A stretch of 64,000 nucleotides of DNA from Lepeophtheirus salmonis (GCF_016086655.4 NC_052139.2:27966002-28030001), one strand, 5' to 3'. Positions 39,290 through 50,875 are shown, numbered from the stretch's first letter. Notes: a model not told the origin generated them from the sequence alone. Translations and numbers: made by a program.

Positions 39290-39830
39290 GTTCAGGTAAA
39301 TCCAAACCACCTTCAACTACATCTTGATCAATAAGGAAAGCAAGTAGAATTTTGAAATTTTATTTGCAATCTCTAATAATATCAAAGAAAAAAAGTCATT
39401 TAATATGTTTGCCAACTTAACCAATCATTCGCACAATATGAAGCCTAAAGTACTTGCTGGCATTGAACATATCTGCGGGAGACTTTGATCTAGTACTTGA
39501 TGATGGGGGTCTTTAAGGGTCATGATACTGGTCGAAAAACTTGGTTTGAAAGACGTGGGGGTATTAACTACCTCTGTGGGTCACCATCTGCCGTTCTGTA
39601 TATTGTGAGATCTGTGGACAGTCCATTGTTTCTCATGATTTGGTCACCAAGGGGCTTCAAATCGTTCAGCAATTTTCTTACATGTGTAGTCCTGGTGACT
39701 TTTATTTTGTCTGTATGTCTATTATGGAGGTTGTGTGACTTCGTCCTCAAGTCGGGGTTATGGCCCTGGAGACTGTTGTACGTCTTTTTGTGCGCTTTTT
39801 GGTTATGGCGTTAATATTGTGCTTTGAATT
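39290..39830 (-). mobile_element. Possible mariner F remnant
   Basis: The minus-strand open frame 39750-39568 (RTKSHNLHNRHTDKIKVTRT, ending DGDPQR) followed by a decayed PPRLSNQVFRPV and IKVSRRYVQCQQVL loosely resembles the middle of a mariner transposase. No catalytic motif is clear and ends are not defined. It could be another old transposon. Confidence 0.3.
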
Positions 39831-40473
39831 AAAAATTGTGAAACTGAATCACTGTAAAATTAAAATAACCAAGTTAGATGATTTCCTTATTCGTCACGAT
39901 GTAGCAAAGGACATTCTGAACTTACTTGAAGGGCCCTGTATGGTAAATTATTTTGGCAAAAAAATGATAGTTTTTGTTTACTTTTCTTGGCCAGTATAGA
40001 CAAAAACTGATTAAGAGGTGGCACGTAATCATTGCAGCCATGATGGCAATAGTCCGTACACGGTTAGTACAAATAAGTTGTGTTAAATTTAGGGTAGTCA
40101 AAATCAAGATATCTCCAAGTTATACTCTTGCTCAGTCACCCCTATTTAATTAAATAGATCTAAATATACATTTAATGGGACATTGACGTCATCTTCCATA
40201 AAGTAGAAATAAAATTAATGTTCATAATGCCATATCTATGGACAAAATGTGTTCTCAATAAAATGCAACATTGCTTAAATGTGATGCAATCCATATCATA
40301 AATAAAAAATTAGCATCACTCATTTTCAATAAATTGTCGTCATTTTCTATTTAAAAATTACTTTTATTTAACCTGTATATTTGCCACAAACTATATTTAT
40401 AGTAAACAAAATTGAGTTTCAAATCTCAGTAGAGGAATAAAAAATGGATAGTTTTTATTTGTAAGGGGACATA

Positions 40474-40967
40474 CAGTGTGGAGATTTTAAATCCAGAAAA
40501 TGTATACTATAATTTATTCAAAAACCTTTTGCCCTGAACCAGGGGCAGGCCTAGATGAATAACTCCTTGCTCATGTTGGGCTCTGCCTTGAGAATGAAAC
40601 TTTCCAAGGAGTTTACATTGTTATATTCGTACAAGGGGTTGATATCTTGAGAAGCTAGGAGACTACATTTTCATTTCCAAAAACATATAGGTCTTAAAAA
40701 CCGCAGCAATTTAAAATTCTAATATAACACGTGATCGGTTTACATCAATTTCAGCTCCCTAGCACAATATTCTATGGAGTTATTTGAGTCCTTAGGTGTG
40801 CACCCGGCACCATTTCATACAATAATGGCCGAATCTCAAATATTTAGTATCTTTTCTTATGCAGTTTTGTCAGCTTAATTTTATGGCCATACTTGTATAA
40901 ACAGAGCTCTTAGGGTTGGCAAGATACTGAGTTCTAAACTTGTTCTGGATTTGAATGCCCCACTCTG
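40474..40967. mobile_element. MITE with TA duplications
   Basis: 494 bp bounded by TA (40472-40473 and 40968-40969). The left end CAGTGTGGAGATTTTAAATC and the reverse-complemented right end CAGAGTGGGGCATTCAAATC form imperfect ~26-bp inverted repeats. No transposase coding is recognisable inside. It fits a non-autonomous Tc1/mariner-type element. Confidence 0.6.
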
Positions 40968-41149
40968 TATATTTGCTAAAAAATGAGGCATTGACTCCTT
41001 TAATCCAGCCATCACAAAAGAATGACACTTATATCCTGCCAAAAACATTCTTGGGACCTGCCAAAGTTTCTGACACCCTCGTGAATGTTTAACTGATCCA
41101 GAATGCTCTATTATAGAAACTTTAAAAATGTGAAATTATTATGGTGCAA

Positions 41150-41235
41150 AGTTTTATAGATATAAATTGATTCCTCAAAAAGTATTTAAAGGTTTATCAT
41201 GTTATTGTTTGACCGGTCATTTTTGTCCTACACTC
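41150..41235 (+). mobile_element. Terminal fragment of element J family
   Basis: The last ~85 bp before TA read GATTCCTCAAAAAGTATTTA and TTGTTTGACCGGTC and end TACACTCTGTA. They align with the right end of element J at 13700-13786 (GATTCCTGAAAAAATTATTA, TTGCTTGACCGACT). The other end of this copy was not found. Confidence 0.45.
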
Positions 41236-41889
41236 TGTATTTAAAAAAAAAAAAAAAAACAATTAGTGGAATATAACACAATTTTTAATTTACAATCTGA
41301 TCTCTGAATTTCCCGGGATCCCCCCGCTGAATGATATTTTTTTCAGCAAATGAACAACTCCAGTAGATATCCCATTTCTATACATAGTTGTAAAAAGCAT
41401 AAATTTTGACGAGCATTGTGTCAACTGGAACAGGCTTATTTATTTTCCAAAGCTGTAAAAAAGGGGGGGGATCCCGATTTTAAGGGAGGGCTAAACCCCT
41501 CCAGGGCACAACCTTCAGACAACCTGGTTGCTCCTACAAGAATTCTTCCATTGGATTTGAAACACTGGTTTGATGAATGATCACGATTAAAAATAACGTC
41601 TTTCATTGTTTACTATATAAAAATGTCGATGAATGAACGGCCCTGAAAAAAGCTGTTTCAAATAAACAATTGCTCAAATGAATATTGCTAAGACAAGCCT
41701 TGCTGAAGTGAACGTTACTCAAATAAACGGACACAAATTAAAATGACTGATGTTATGGAAATTAATTGAAGCATAATGTGACGTATAAATAATTTTAAAC
41801 TATACAAATGGCACTACCAGGTACACCTTGTACCAAAATTGCAATTTGTACAAGATATAGATATCAATATAACTGATATGAATACGTAT

Positions 41890-44345
41890 GTCCTTACTGG
41901 CGTGTAAAAAAGCTTGTTGTCGGCAATTTGAAGGTTGTTTTTTTATTGTCTAAAACTGTTATCCCTATTTTATAATTTAAAAGTTGAAAACATCGGATTA
42001 TAAAGTACGTCTGCTGATGAAAAATGAAGAGTAACAACAAGGGGTTGCTCGGGAGTTATACGGGATGGCCCATGAAATCTGAACACTTACTAATTATTGA
42101 AGGTCAAAACATTAAAACTAATTCATATGTTGATATATTAAAGCATAAACAATTAGTTACATAACTAAACAAACCTAACCTCTTTAGCGTAATACATGTC
42201 TAGAAAAAGGCCAAAATGGACCCAAAGGAGCTAAAGTAAACAGCCCAGGCAAATCCTCTGAAGTTCATGATGACCCATGCAAGATTTTACAACAGAATGT
42301 CCTGAGAACTATTTCAAAAGTGGTTAGAAAGAGCCTTGTAAGGCATGGAGAGTCCACTTTTGAAACCCAATGAAAGAAACCCCATCTCCTCCGTTGCTAG
42401 ACTATTTTGAATGAGTCTTTTGCACTCTTTTTTTGACAATTATGGTTCCCTACAGCCTTGATGCCAATACTTCATGGCTATATGTCGAGCAAAAGGCCTC
42501 CAGTGTCTTTTAGCCAAACAACGATGCCGTCAAAGCCATTGACAGCCATTACTGGGACACCATGACAGAAGATTACATCCGCAGCGACTTCCAGGCCTTC
42601 CGCTGCCACCTGTAAGCCATCATTACCGATAAGGGTGGCTACATTAATGATTCAGAGAGCTCAGACACACATCTACTTATAATATTAATTTTGTTCAAAT
42701 TATACTGTTAATTATTCAATTATATCTTGTTGAAATTGTTTAAAATTCAAATTGTTAATGGGCCAACTTTGGTAAGTTTTAGTCGTTGTTGGACTAACAA
42801 CGAGTAGAATTAAGGATATACATCGTAGTAGTTCCGGCCTATATCATCGCTAACTATGATTATTCTTTCATCTCATAGCTCCTGGCAGCTGATTTAATAA
42901 AACTTCATGCCAACTAAGCTGCTTATCTTTCCAAATATTCTTCAAATTGTCGGGATAGACAATTCAATTTTCTGTTTCTGTTGGATGTAAATACTAAAAA
43001 AGCTTACAGGTTACATCCCTAGTTTTAAATATTAGTCTCTATTGGACTTGGAGTAGAATTACGAATTCACATTGCTATAATTTTTGCCTGTATGGCTTTG
43101 TTATACATGGGGTGGGACATGTGTTTATTTCCTTCCTCTTACTCATATCTAATGAAACGTCATGATAGCTAAGCTGATCTTCTCCCAAACATTATTCGGA
43201 TTGTCGTTATTACCAATTTCATTTTCGGTTTCCCCATTTCTAAAATTGCAGATATATTGAAGATGGATATTGAAGTAATTCCAGCCTACATTTCCTTGCA
43301 ATATACGGAGTGGGATGAGTGTCTATTTACTTTCACTCACGGATGCTTCCAGCTGTTCTAATAAAATGTCATGAGAGCTTAGGACCTCTCCTCTCAAACA
43401 TTTTTCAAATTATCAGGATTACCAAGTTGATTTTCAGTTTTTTTTTTTTGTATATACCAAAAAGCTTACGATTTACAATCCTACTTTGTATGTTTAAGGC
43501 CTTGTTGGACTTGTCTGCTCATGAAAGTCGGGAGTAAACCTGAGGATGTGCTCCTTGATAGTTATAAAAAGGGATCTAACTCGTTTATATTTTATATCAG
43601 GGCCAATCATTTGTTTGGAATTGGTAATCTGCATACTGAATTTTCTTTTCCAATGGAGTTGCCATTATTATTTAATTCCTGAGGATTTCATGCAAGGTTA
43701 TAAGTAAATCTAGCTAAGGACCTAGTTCATTTTATTTTCTCCTTCCTCACTCATCACACTTTATTCAAGCCCATCTAATGAAACGGTATGATCATTATTA
43801 TTACCTCTCATTCAAAACATACTTCAATCAGTCAAGGTTACCATGTTGATAACCTTTTTTTAATATACTACTTGTAGACAGGACTTTCATCATTACTTAT
43901 AACCAATTATGGAAATCCGTTGGGATTTTTAGCTGGGCTGTTAATTATTAACTGGCAGTACAAAGAATAATTTCCCCTCTCTCCTTAGCAGTTGTCATTA
44001 TGACTAACTATTAATAACTTATTATTAACTTCTTTGTCGAATTCATTCAATTATATTCAAACCCTGATTGAACATTTGTATTTGCTAATAATGTTATGGA
44101 CTTCTAAGTGTAAATCATTCATGGATACGGACTAGAATTAAGGATCGATATACGTGTAAATCCACCCTATTATGTCCTTGTGATATACGAGAGTGAGTTC
44201 TGTGCTTATTCCCTTCACTTGTAGAGAATCTAATGAAATGTCATTAGAGATAAGCTGCTCTCTTTTAAAACATTCTTCCAATAGTCTGGGTTACCATGTT
44301 CATTTTTGGCTTTTTTTTTTTAAATATTCCTGCAGGTTGTATTTT
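41890..44345 (+). repeat. Repeat family H, block 2 (several units, split by B2)
   Basis: At least five imperfect units of about 220-250 bp. Each has a GGACTTGGAGTAGAATT-type segment, CAATATACGGAGTGGGA, CTAATAAAATGTCATGA, a CTCC-rich stretch with AAACATT, then GATTACCAAGTTGATTTTC and a poly(T) run. One unit is interrupted by mariner B2 at 42061-42772. Longer sub-blocks (GTTGTCATTAT, ATTCAATTATATTCAAAC) match block 1. Confidence 0.72.
42061..42772 (+). mobile_element. Mariner B2, internally deleted, inserted in repeat H
   Basis: 712 bp with ends CGGGATGGCCCATGAAATCT and the mirrored right end. TA lies at 42059-42060 and 42773-42774. It keeps the N-terminal half, a fragment TGAAAGAAACCCCATCTCC, then jumps to the C-terminus (the DNA for HYWDTMTEDYIRSDFQAF) and stops. 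No DDE core remains. Both sides are one continuous unit of repeat family H, so it is a clean insertion. Confidence 0.82.
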
Positions 44346-44617
44346 TGAGTACTTCAGCCTTTAATTACTCTCTTGGGAGAAAAAGTGATAGAAAAATACT
44401 GAGGAGATTTGACCTTCATTTGTCCTTGCAATTTTTTGTGTAGAAATGATGAAAAAGTATTTATTTTTTCGGGTAATAAATATTGTTACATTTATTATAT
44501 AATACATTTTTAATAATTATTTGTGACTATTTTTCTTCACCTCTTCTTCATGACTCTCTAGTCTTACACAATCACTTTTTATAAATATTTTGTTCCTTGC
44601 CTTTTTCTATTGTCTTT

Positions 44618-44639
44618 AAAAAAAAAAAAAAAAAAAAAA
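44618..44639 (+). repeat. 22-bp poly(A) tract
   Basis: Uninterrupted A run just after repeat family H block 2. Confidence 0.95.
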
Positions 44640-44779
44640 GGGCATAAATCATTAATGACAGACCTTGAAATTGAATCTACATATACAGTACAAATATTAT
44701 AATTTCTCTATGATAATTAATACATTTGTGTCCATTCAGCACAAAAGCAAGATAGAATGATTTTTGATGACAAAATTGA

Positions 44780-46180
44780 GTAAGGACAACATTTGTACCT
44801 TTCGACGAATTATCCTCAATTTATATTTACGCGTGATTATTATGAATCCATAAGATGTGCTGCAAATTGCACATAAAGTAGCCAAAATGGATCGTCCAAA
44901 AAAAAAAAACGTACAAAACTCATAGATTTTATGGTTGAAAGTGCCGATATTGGTGGCAATACAAGTCTCTTTTAACAAATAAAAGTACTTAAGATTAGTT
45001 AATATTTTTGGGTATCTTGATTTACTCACAAATTTGAGTATCAGATGTACAATTAACTCAAATTGAGTTTTAGGTATAGATAAATTAGAAGTTGTTAATT
45101 TACCATCTTACAATTTCCATCGACAAAATATTCTTATTTACTCTGTTGATTGTCCGTAATGTGTGCACTTCTTAAAATTACTAAAATTTATCTTCAAATT
45201 AAAATGGATAGATTATATATGAAAGGGCCCATATTGAGCCCTAATAAAGCTTTTAAACTATACCTAAAGTACATGAGTATCTCCGCTTATCCCAGTAATT
45301 TGACAAATATTGAATCAAACGTGTCTAGGAAATATTAGGCAATATATATCCATACAATGTATGTAAAAGAAATAGTAAGGATTTTTTTCAATTTATTTCA
45401 AGATTATTTTTATGTTTACACAGCAAATTTGGCACTTTAAAAGCACTTACCCACCATTTAGTATTATCAAAAGATAATCAACTCAAAAAAGACTCTTAAC
45501 TAGAAATATAAAAAAAAAAACTAATGAGTATTGGCTCATCAACACAAAAACAAGCCAGAACAACTTTTCTCAAGTATGGGTTACCCTTGTATTCTTTGAC
45601 GAATTATTGTCCATTTCCATCAAAAAAAGTATTCTTATTAACCATTTGGGTTTGACGAAAATTTTACTACTTAAACTATCCAAAATTAAACGTCAATATA
45701 AAATAATCAAGAATGTATAGATTTAATTGAATATTCTTTTTCTGAAAATTGGGTTGGGATTATTTACATTTTTATCCAAAATTGATATTTACAAAGAAAA
45801 AACGGGAAATTAAATATTTGACAAAAGACCATTTCCGGGCTAATTTTAGTTAATTAATGTAGCCAATAGGGGTAGCTACAATAATGATTAAGATAGCTTA
45901 GACACACATCTACTTATAGTATTAATTTTGTTGAAGTTCTATTGTTAAATTAGAATTTGTTGATGTTTAAAATTCAAAGTGTTCAGATTTAATGAACCAC
46001 TGGGTATGTAAATTAATGAAAAATGCATAAATGGACTTTTATCCCTTGTCTTGGTTTTTTTTTCAAGATTGTAAATGTTTTGTCGCAGCACATCTCTATT
46101 ATTCGATAAATTATTGTCGATTTCTATCAACATTTTTTTCTTATTAGCCTCATATACCAATAGGCACAGAATTGCCTTCA
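44780..46180 (-). repeat. Repeat family I, inverted copies of the core
   Basis: Four inverted copies of a ~60-70 bp core: near 44790 (TTTCGACGAATTATCCTCAA), 45100 (CAATTTCCATCGACAAAATA), 45595 (TTTGACGAATTATTGTCCAT) and 46095 (TCGATAAATTATTGTCGATT). Each is followed by a TATTCTTATTA-like stretch. Spacing is irregular, so this is dispersed and not a true tandem array. Confidence 0.5.
45855..46006 (+). mobile_element. Mariner B8, 3'-end fragment
   Basis: Only the last ~150 bp of family B: the AGCTACAATAATGATTAAG region matching the end of the transposase gene, the ACACACATCTACTTATAGTA 3' UTR, and an AAAGTGTTCAGATTTAATGA right end. Confidence 0.65.
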
Positions 46181-46189
46181 AACAAATTT

Positions 46190-46430
46190 GGATTCATTTT
46201 GGCACAAAGGTATTATATATGGACTAGCAAGAGTCCAGATTTGTCACAAATTGAAAATATATCATGACCATAATGAAGTCAAATCTTTGGATACAGCAAC
46301 AAGTGAAAAATCTTTGATTGAAAATGTATAATTGCTATGTGAAAAATAAGTCATAATTTCATGTTTGCCAGAGGTTATAAAAAAGTGAATCAAACTCAAA
46401 GGGTGTTACACAAGAAAATGAAAACATGTT
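46190..46430 (+). mobile_element. Tc1-like transposase C-terminal remnant
   Basis: Plus-strand reading yields SPDLSQIENI (the third catalytic block of Tc1, SPDLNPIENxW), then EVKSLDTATSEKSLIENV and LPEVIKKVNQTQRVLHKK with stops between, in the order of a Tc1 C-terminus. It ends about 310 bp before a 51-bp poly(A) run. Confidence 0.5.
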
Positions 46431-46739
46431 TTATTTAAAGTCTATATTGTACTGTTTAATCTTTCTTAAAGTAACATCAATTTCTTAACATACGTTAATT
46501 ACGTCGAAATATTTTTTTTTTCCATGTAGGGTCAGAAATACATAAAGATGTTAAATTATCGGAAAAAAATGAAAAAATCTAAAAATTGTACATTTCCAAT
46601 TTTTGAAGTGTATATCTTTTGAATAAATTCTTTTATTTGATCTCAAATAACCTTTTAAAGGGAATATTATTATATGTATTTTGATGACAATAATTATTTT
46701 TTTACAAATCGTTGACCCTATGAGAAATTATACTTCTTG

Positions 46740-46741
<2 letters not shown>

Positions 46742-46792
<51 letters not shown>
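46742..46792 (+). repeat. 51-bp poly(A) tract
   Basis: Uninterrupted run of 51 adenines, the longest homopolymer in the window. It could be slippage-expanded or the tail of an old retroposed copy, but no retroelement is recognisable upstream. Confidence 0.97.
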
Positions 46793-46794
<2 letters not shown>

Positions 46795-46988
46795 AGTTTA
46801 ATAACTTTTTGAGTGTAAATTCTGATTTTGCAATTTTTTTCCCTAAAATTGTTTATTTTTCCATATTTCAAAAGTGAGACTTCAGGGTACATAAACTATC
46901 TATGACGCCAATTTGGATCGCTCTCTCGGGCAAACGTGGGCACATAGACTAATATTTTTTTTTTTTTGTTAGATAGCTTGTTCAACAA

Positions 46989-47175
46989 TTGCACCAATTG
47001 CAAAAAAATAAAATCAATCAACGAATTTGTTGTTCCAAATATTTGTACAGGTACAGACCCCTCCTTCTTCAAATCCGCACTGCCATCGACAACATAAACA
47101 TTGATTGGGACTCAGTGAAACATTCGTTAGCAATGTTAGGAGGGAATTTGAGGCCTCTTAAGAGGATTTATTAGT
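46989..47175 (+). repeat. Repeat fragment L, copy 2, possible transposase C-terminus
   Basis: The 61-codon ORF ends IRTAIDNINIDWDSVKHSLA then NLRPLKRIY, resembling the end of a mariner-type transposase (a DxDSVK...FxxxL pattern), but no catalytic motif is present. The second half is repeated at 24357-24430. Confidence 0.35.
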
Positions 47176-47739
47176 CTCTAAAAGTAATTTTTATGTCTCC
47201 GGATTCAACGTATTTTCATCTTAATTCTTACCCCCCCCCCCTTGTAAACTTAAGTGTTTCTTATCTCTGTAACGTTATTAATGAATCAATCATTCAGCAT
47301 GACACCTCAAGTACATAAATAATTACTCAGTTGACTATACTATATATTGGGTATAATTGGCCTAATGCATAAAATTGTACAGTTGAACTAACAACAAATA
47401 AAGTAATCAAAAATTGAGTTCTCTCTAGTAATTTAGAAAGGGATGAAAGTCCAAACATCTCACGATTGTTGTGTTAAGTCCTTGGAGAAAGAGGATGATT
47501 CCTTTTTGATCTGCATGTATAAGTTATCATTAGAGCCTTTGCTATTATGGGCTACATTTTAAAGTCATTTTCTCCTCTCAATGTAAGAGGAATGAGTCAA
47601 TCAATCTGTGGCCTTGACACTTATACACAATCTATACTCTCCCCCATAGATAATAGAGATCTTATTCGATCACAAAAATAAAATCAATGGAACAAAGATT
47701 CCACAGCTTATTTGCAGAAAAAAACATGCACGGTCCATT

Positions 47740-49150
47740 TTATTCGCATTGCTCGTATATATCGAGTAACTGCCCAACCTGTACCGAAACCACTTCTGTA
47801 GTAAAGGGATTTGAGTGTCGTATACTTGAATTGATCCCTTCTTCTTTCTTATTAAAGTCTTCTAGGGCCTTACCATCAACAAACTATTTTTTCCCCTTTA
47901 TCAATTCCTATGTCTTTGCTATTTACGGAGTGGGATTAATGTCGTTTTTATTTCCTCTCACGACAGCTTGTAGTTGATCTAATAAAACGTCATAACAGGT
48001 AATCTACTCTCCTTCCAAATTGAGAGTGTGACCACGTTATTTTTTTTTAATAACATAAAGTAATGCGTGTATGTGATCATGGATGACGTATAAAATGGAT
48101 AGACGACTGGCAACCCGGGGCCGCACATGGTCCTCAACCTCACTTAGTGCGGGCCCCAAATAGATCAATAATAGCTGCTAATTATAAAAAACAACTTGTT
48201 CCTGCAGCTCGAGCTCTGCAAACTTCAAAGAGGCCATGTTTTTTTACCAGTAAATTTCATAGAAAGGGAAAATTAATTTTGGAGACTTCTTCCTGAAGTA
48301 CGTTGTCCTCGTCTCAGAGATTTTCTTCTCCCAATGGTCAGTATTTTGGGGAGTACTCACATGTATGTGAGTCGTTTTTCCACCATGAAGCACATAAAAT
48401 CCAAAGAGAGAAACAGACTCACCAATGCACCTCTGTTTCATTCCATGCTCATTGGGACCACAAAAATGGACATTGGCATCTAACCCATTGTGAGTTAGGA
48501 TGCCAAATCACGGGTTTTTCATTAGTTCTAATTAATATTGCCATTATTGAATTTGAACTACTTGCATTCAGTATTTTTTTAAGCAAACTTTTTTATATGA
48601 AGGAGTTCAAATTCCTTTTAGTTCTTTTCCTTAGCAAATGTTGTATCTCCGTTGCTTATCAAGGACATGTAAATATGCATTTATATGAAGAAAAAAAGTT
48701 GGTGCAATCCACATACTGACATAAATACTTATAATAATTGTAAAACATTTGTAGCATTTGTCATATATACAGTTATTTGAAGTGCCTCGACATGAGGCCC
48801 TCCAATGATAGTACATCAGATTTTTTGGGGCCTCTTTATCATGGAAGTTGCCCATCCTTGACGTGGAGTAGCACAAATGATTAAGTCCTTTTTGAACTCG
48901 GAGTAGAATTGAGGATCGGCATGCGAATACTTCCAGTTTATATGTGCTTGCTATATACGGAGTGGGACTTGTTTTTATTTCCTTCCTCTCACAGTTGCTT
49001 ACAGCTGCTCTAATAACACGTCATGACAGCTAAGCACCTCTCCTCCCAAACATCCCTCAAATGGTAAAAGTTGTGGTTACGATTTTACTCTACGATTCCT
49101 TTTGTTTTTTACATGCCCAAAATGTACACAATTTACATCCCTACTCCTCC
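47740..49150 (+). repeat. Repeat family H, block 3 (split by hAT-like element)
   Basis: Two H units: 47920-48060 (ATTTACGGAGTGGGATTAAT, GATCTAATAAAACGTCATAA) and 48880-49150 (CTCGGAGTAGAATTGAGGAT, CTATATACGGAGTGGGACTT, CTAATAACACGTCATGACAG, AATTTACATCCCTACT). The hAT-like element at 48095-48865 separates them. The short ORF at 47687-47977 runs into this repeat and is not credible as a gene. Confidence 0.68.
48095..48865. mobile_element. hAT-like non-autonomous element inside repeat H
   Basis: A relatively GC-rich island bounded by GACTGGCAACCCGGGGCCGC at the left and, reverse-complemented, AGGATGGGCAACTTCCATGA at the right. These resemble the degenerate ends of hAT elements. Flanks ACGTATAA and ACGTGGAG may be the remains of an 8-bp target duplication. 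The 138-codon ORF inside (48303-48719) shows no recognisable domain. Both sides are family H sequence. Confidence 0.4.
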
Positions 49151-49171
49151 TCCCCATCAACTGTCCTTGCT

Positions 49172-49205
49172 GAAGTTGTTGTTGTTGTTGTTGAAGAAGA
49201 AGAAA
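49172..49205 (+). repeat. GTT/GAA trinucleotide microsatellite
   Basis: A GTTGTTGTTGTTGTTG run followed at once by GAAGAAGAAG. Confidence 0.9.
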
Positions 49206-49737
49206 AATAAACAAAACAAAAAAAATAACTTCCATAAACTTGTACAAATGTTAGTTTAATTCTATTTCCGCCCGCTCTCCTTCCCTCCTTAAGAAAATTG
49301 TAATGAAATTTTTATTTGGAGTAGGGAGAGAGAAAAATAATAACAAAAACAATATTAAGAAAAAGAAAACAAAATAATCATAAAAAGGAAAAGAAGTTGA
49401 AAGTAAAAAAAAAAAAAAAAACAATAATAAGAAAGTCAGTCGATTTTTCTTCTTTGCCATTAAAGAGACATATGAAATTTGAGAGTATACACGCATTATA
49501 CTATAGGTATATACTTATACTTACATCTATGTAGATATGTGGCCTCTCAACAATAAAACAAGTACAAATGATTCTTCCCCTACGGCCGTCTGGATTAGAG
49601 ACCTACTTATTTGTATTCTTTGGAGAAAAGTGCTCCATGTGATGATGAATGACTAGACCCTGGACTTGAAAGGTATTTCTTTTGACAAAATGAGATTAAA
49701 AGAGCGAATAAATTGTGAAAAAAGAGCAGGCAAAATA

Positions 49738-50875
49738 AATGGTTGGTCCATTAAAATCTGAACACTACCTAATTCGATAATGAATAAAGGTTGAGTGATT
49801 AAAATTAATGAATACCTCCATATATTTAAGCATACAAAATTAGTTACAAAAAACAAAACAAAAAAACATTAGATCTCTTACTTACGTAGAAGTCAAAACA
49901 TTAGACTTGGAGGAGTAAAGGAAACAGGCAAGGCCAATCTCCTCAAGTCCATGAGTGCCCATGCAAGAGATCTTGGGGTTTCACACCAAACTCTCTAGGG
50001 AGCTATTAAAAATTTGGATCGAAAGAACCATTTGAGGTGGGAGAGGCCACTTTCGATATCAGCAATGAAAGAAACCCATCTCTTCAATTGCAAGACTTTT
50101 TCGAATAGGTCTTTTGAGTTCCTATAAACTATTTTTTGAGACTTTTGACTCTCTCACAGCCCTGATGCCCATCCCCTTTGACTACATTAATTCATATTTC
50201 GATATATTAATACGTAAACAATTAGTTACAAAAAAAACAAAAACAAATTCAAGCTCTTTAGATTGCGTACAAGTTAAGAAAAGGATATTTGAACGTGATA
50301 CACGAATTTCCATTGGCACACTCCAAGCAGTTAGTAAGTCTTAACGTTGGAAAAGAAGAAGGGATCTGACAAAAAGGCTAAACTGGACCCGGAGGATATA
50401 AAGAAAACAGCCAAGGCCAATCCCCTCAAGTCCATAAGGCCCAGGATTTGGGGGTTTCACATCAGACTCTCCAAATACCTATAAAAAATGAGTGAAAGGG
50501 AATGAAATAAACTCATCTCCACATTTTTGACACGTTTGCCCTCCCCTACACCCATGATGGCAAACCCATCGACGACATGCACCCAAAAGTTGAAGAACTG
50601 TAGTGTCCGTCATCCAAATACCGAGCCTCTCAAAGCCACTGTCACCCTCCATTGGGACGCCATGACAGGGGACTACAGGCGTGGCGGGTGTCAGGCCATT
50701 GGTAACCTCCTGGAAGGCATCAATGCTGCCAAAGGTGGCTACATTATTTATTAAGTGAGGTTAGATTCTCATTTATTTATAGTATTACTTTTGTTGAAAT
50801 TCTATTGGTCATTAATGGATTATATCTTGTGAAAGTTTGAAATTCAAAGTGTTTAGATTTTAATTGAACACTCTG
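49738..50875 (+). mobile_element. Mariner B3, chimeric double copy
   Basis: Begins at 49738 with a normal family B left end (GGTCCATTAAAATCTGAACA) and ends at 50875 before TA. Internally it contains two left halves: the first runs to about 50186, then the B leader (TTAATTCATATTTCGATATA) restarts and a second, more complete copy follows. The C-terminus is open in 50527-50754 with SVRHPNTEPLKATVTLHWDA and ends NAAKGGYIIY, typical of this mariner family. The catalytic middle is absent. Confidence 0.78.

Noticed and set aside
39497..39814. 105-codon plus-strand ORF
   Set aside because: Overlaps a possible mariner remnant read on the other strand; hydrophobic stretch likely chance.
46742..46792. 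LINE or processed-gene tail at the 51-bp poly(A)
   Set aside because: No reverse transcriptase or gene-like sequence upstream; the nearest element is a Tc1 remnant, which has no poly(A) tail.
47687..47977. 96-codon ORF with a CPTC motif
   Set aside because: Its second half runs through repeat family H, so it is not a conserved gene.
48303..48719. 138-codon ORF
   Set aside because: Long for this window but without domain or repeat-wide conservation, and it sits inside a probable hAT-like insert.
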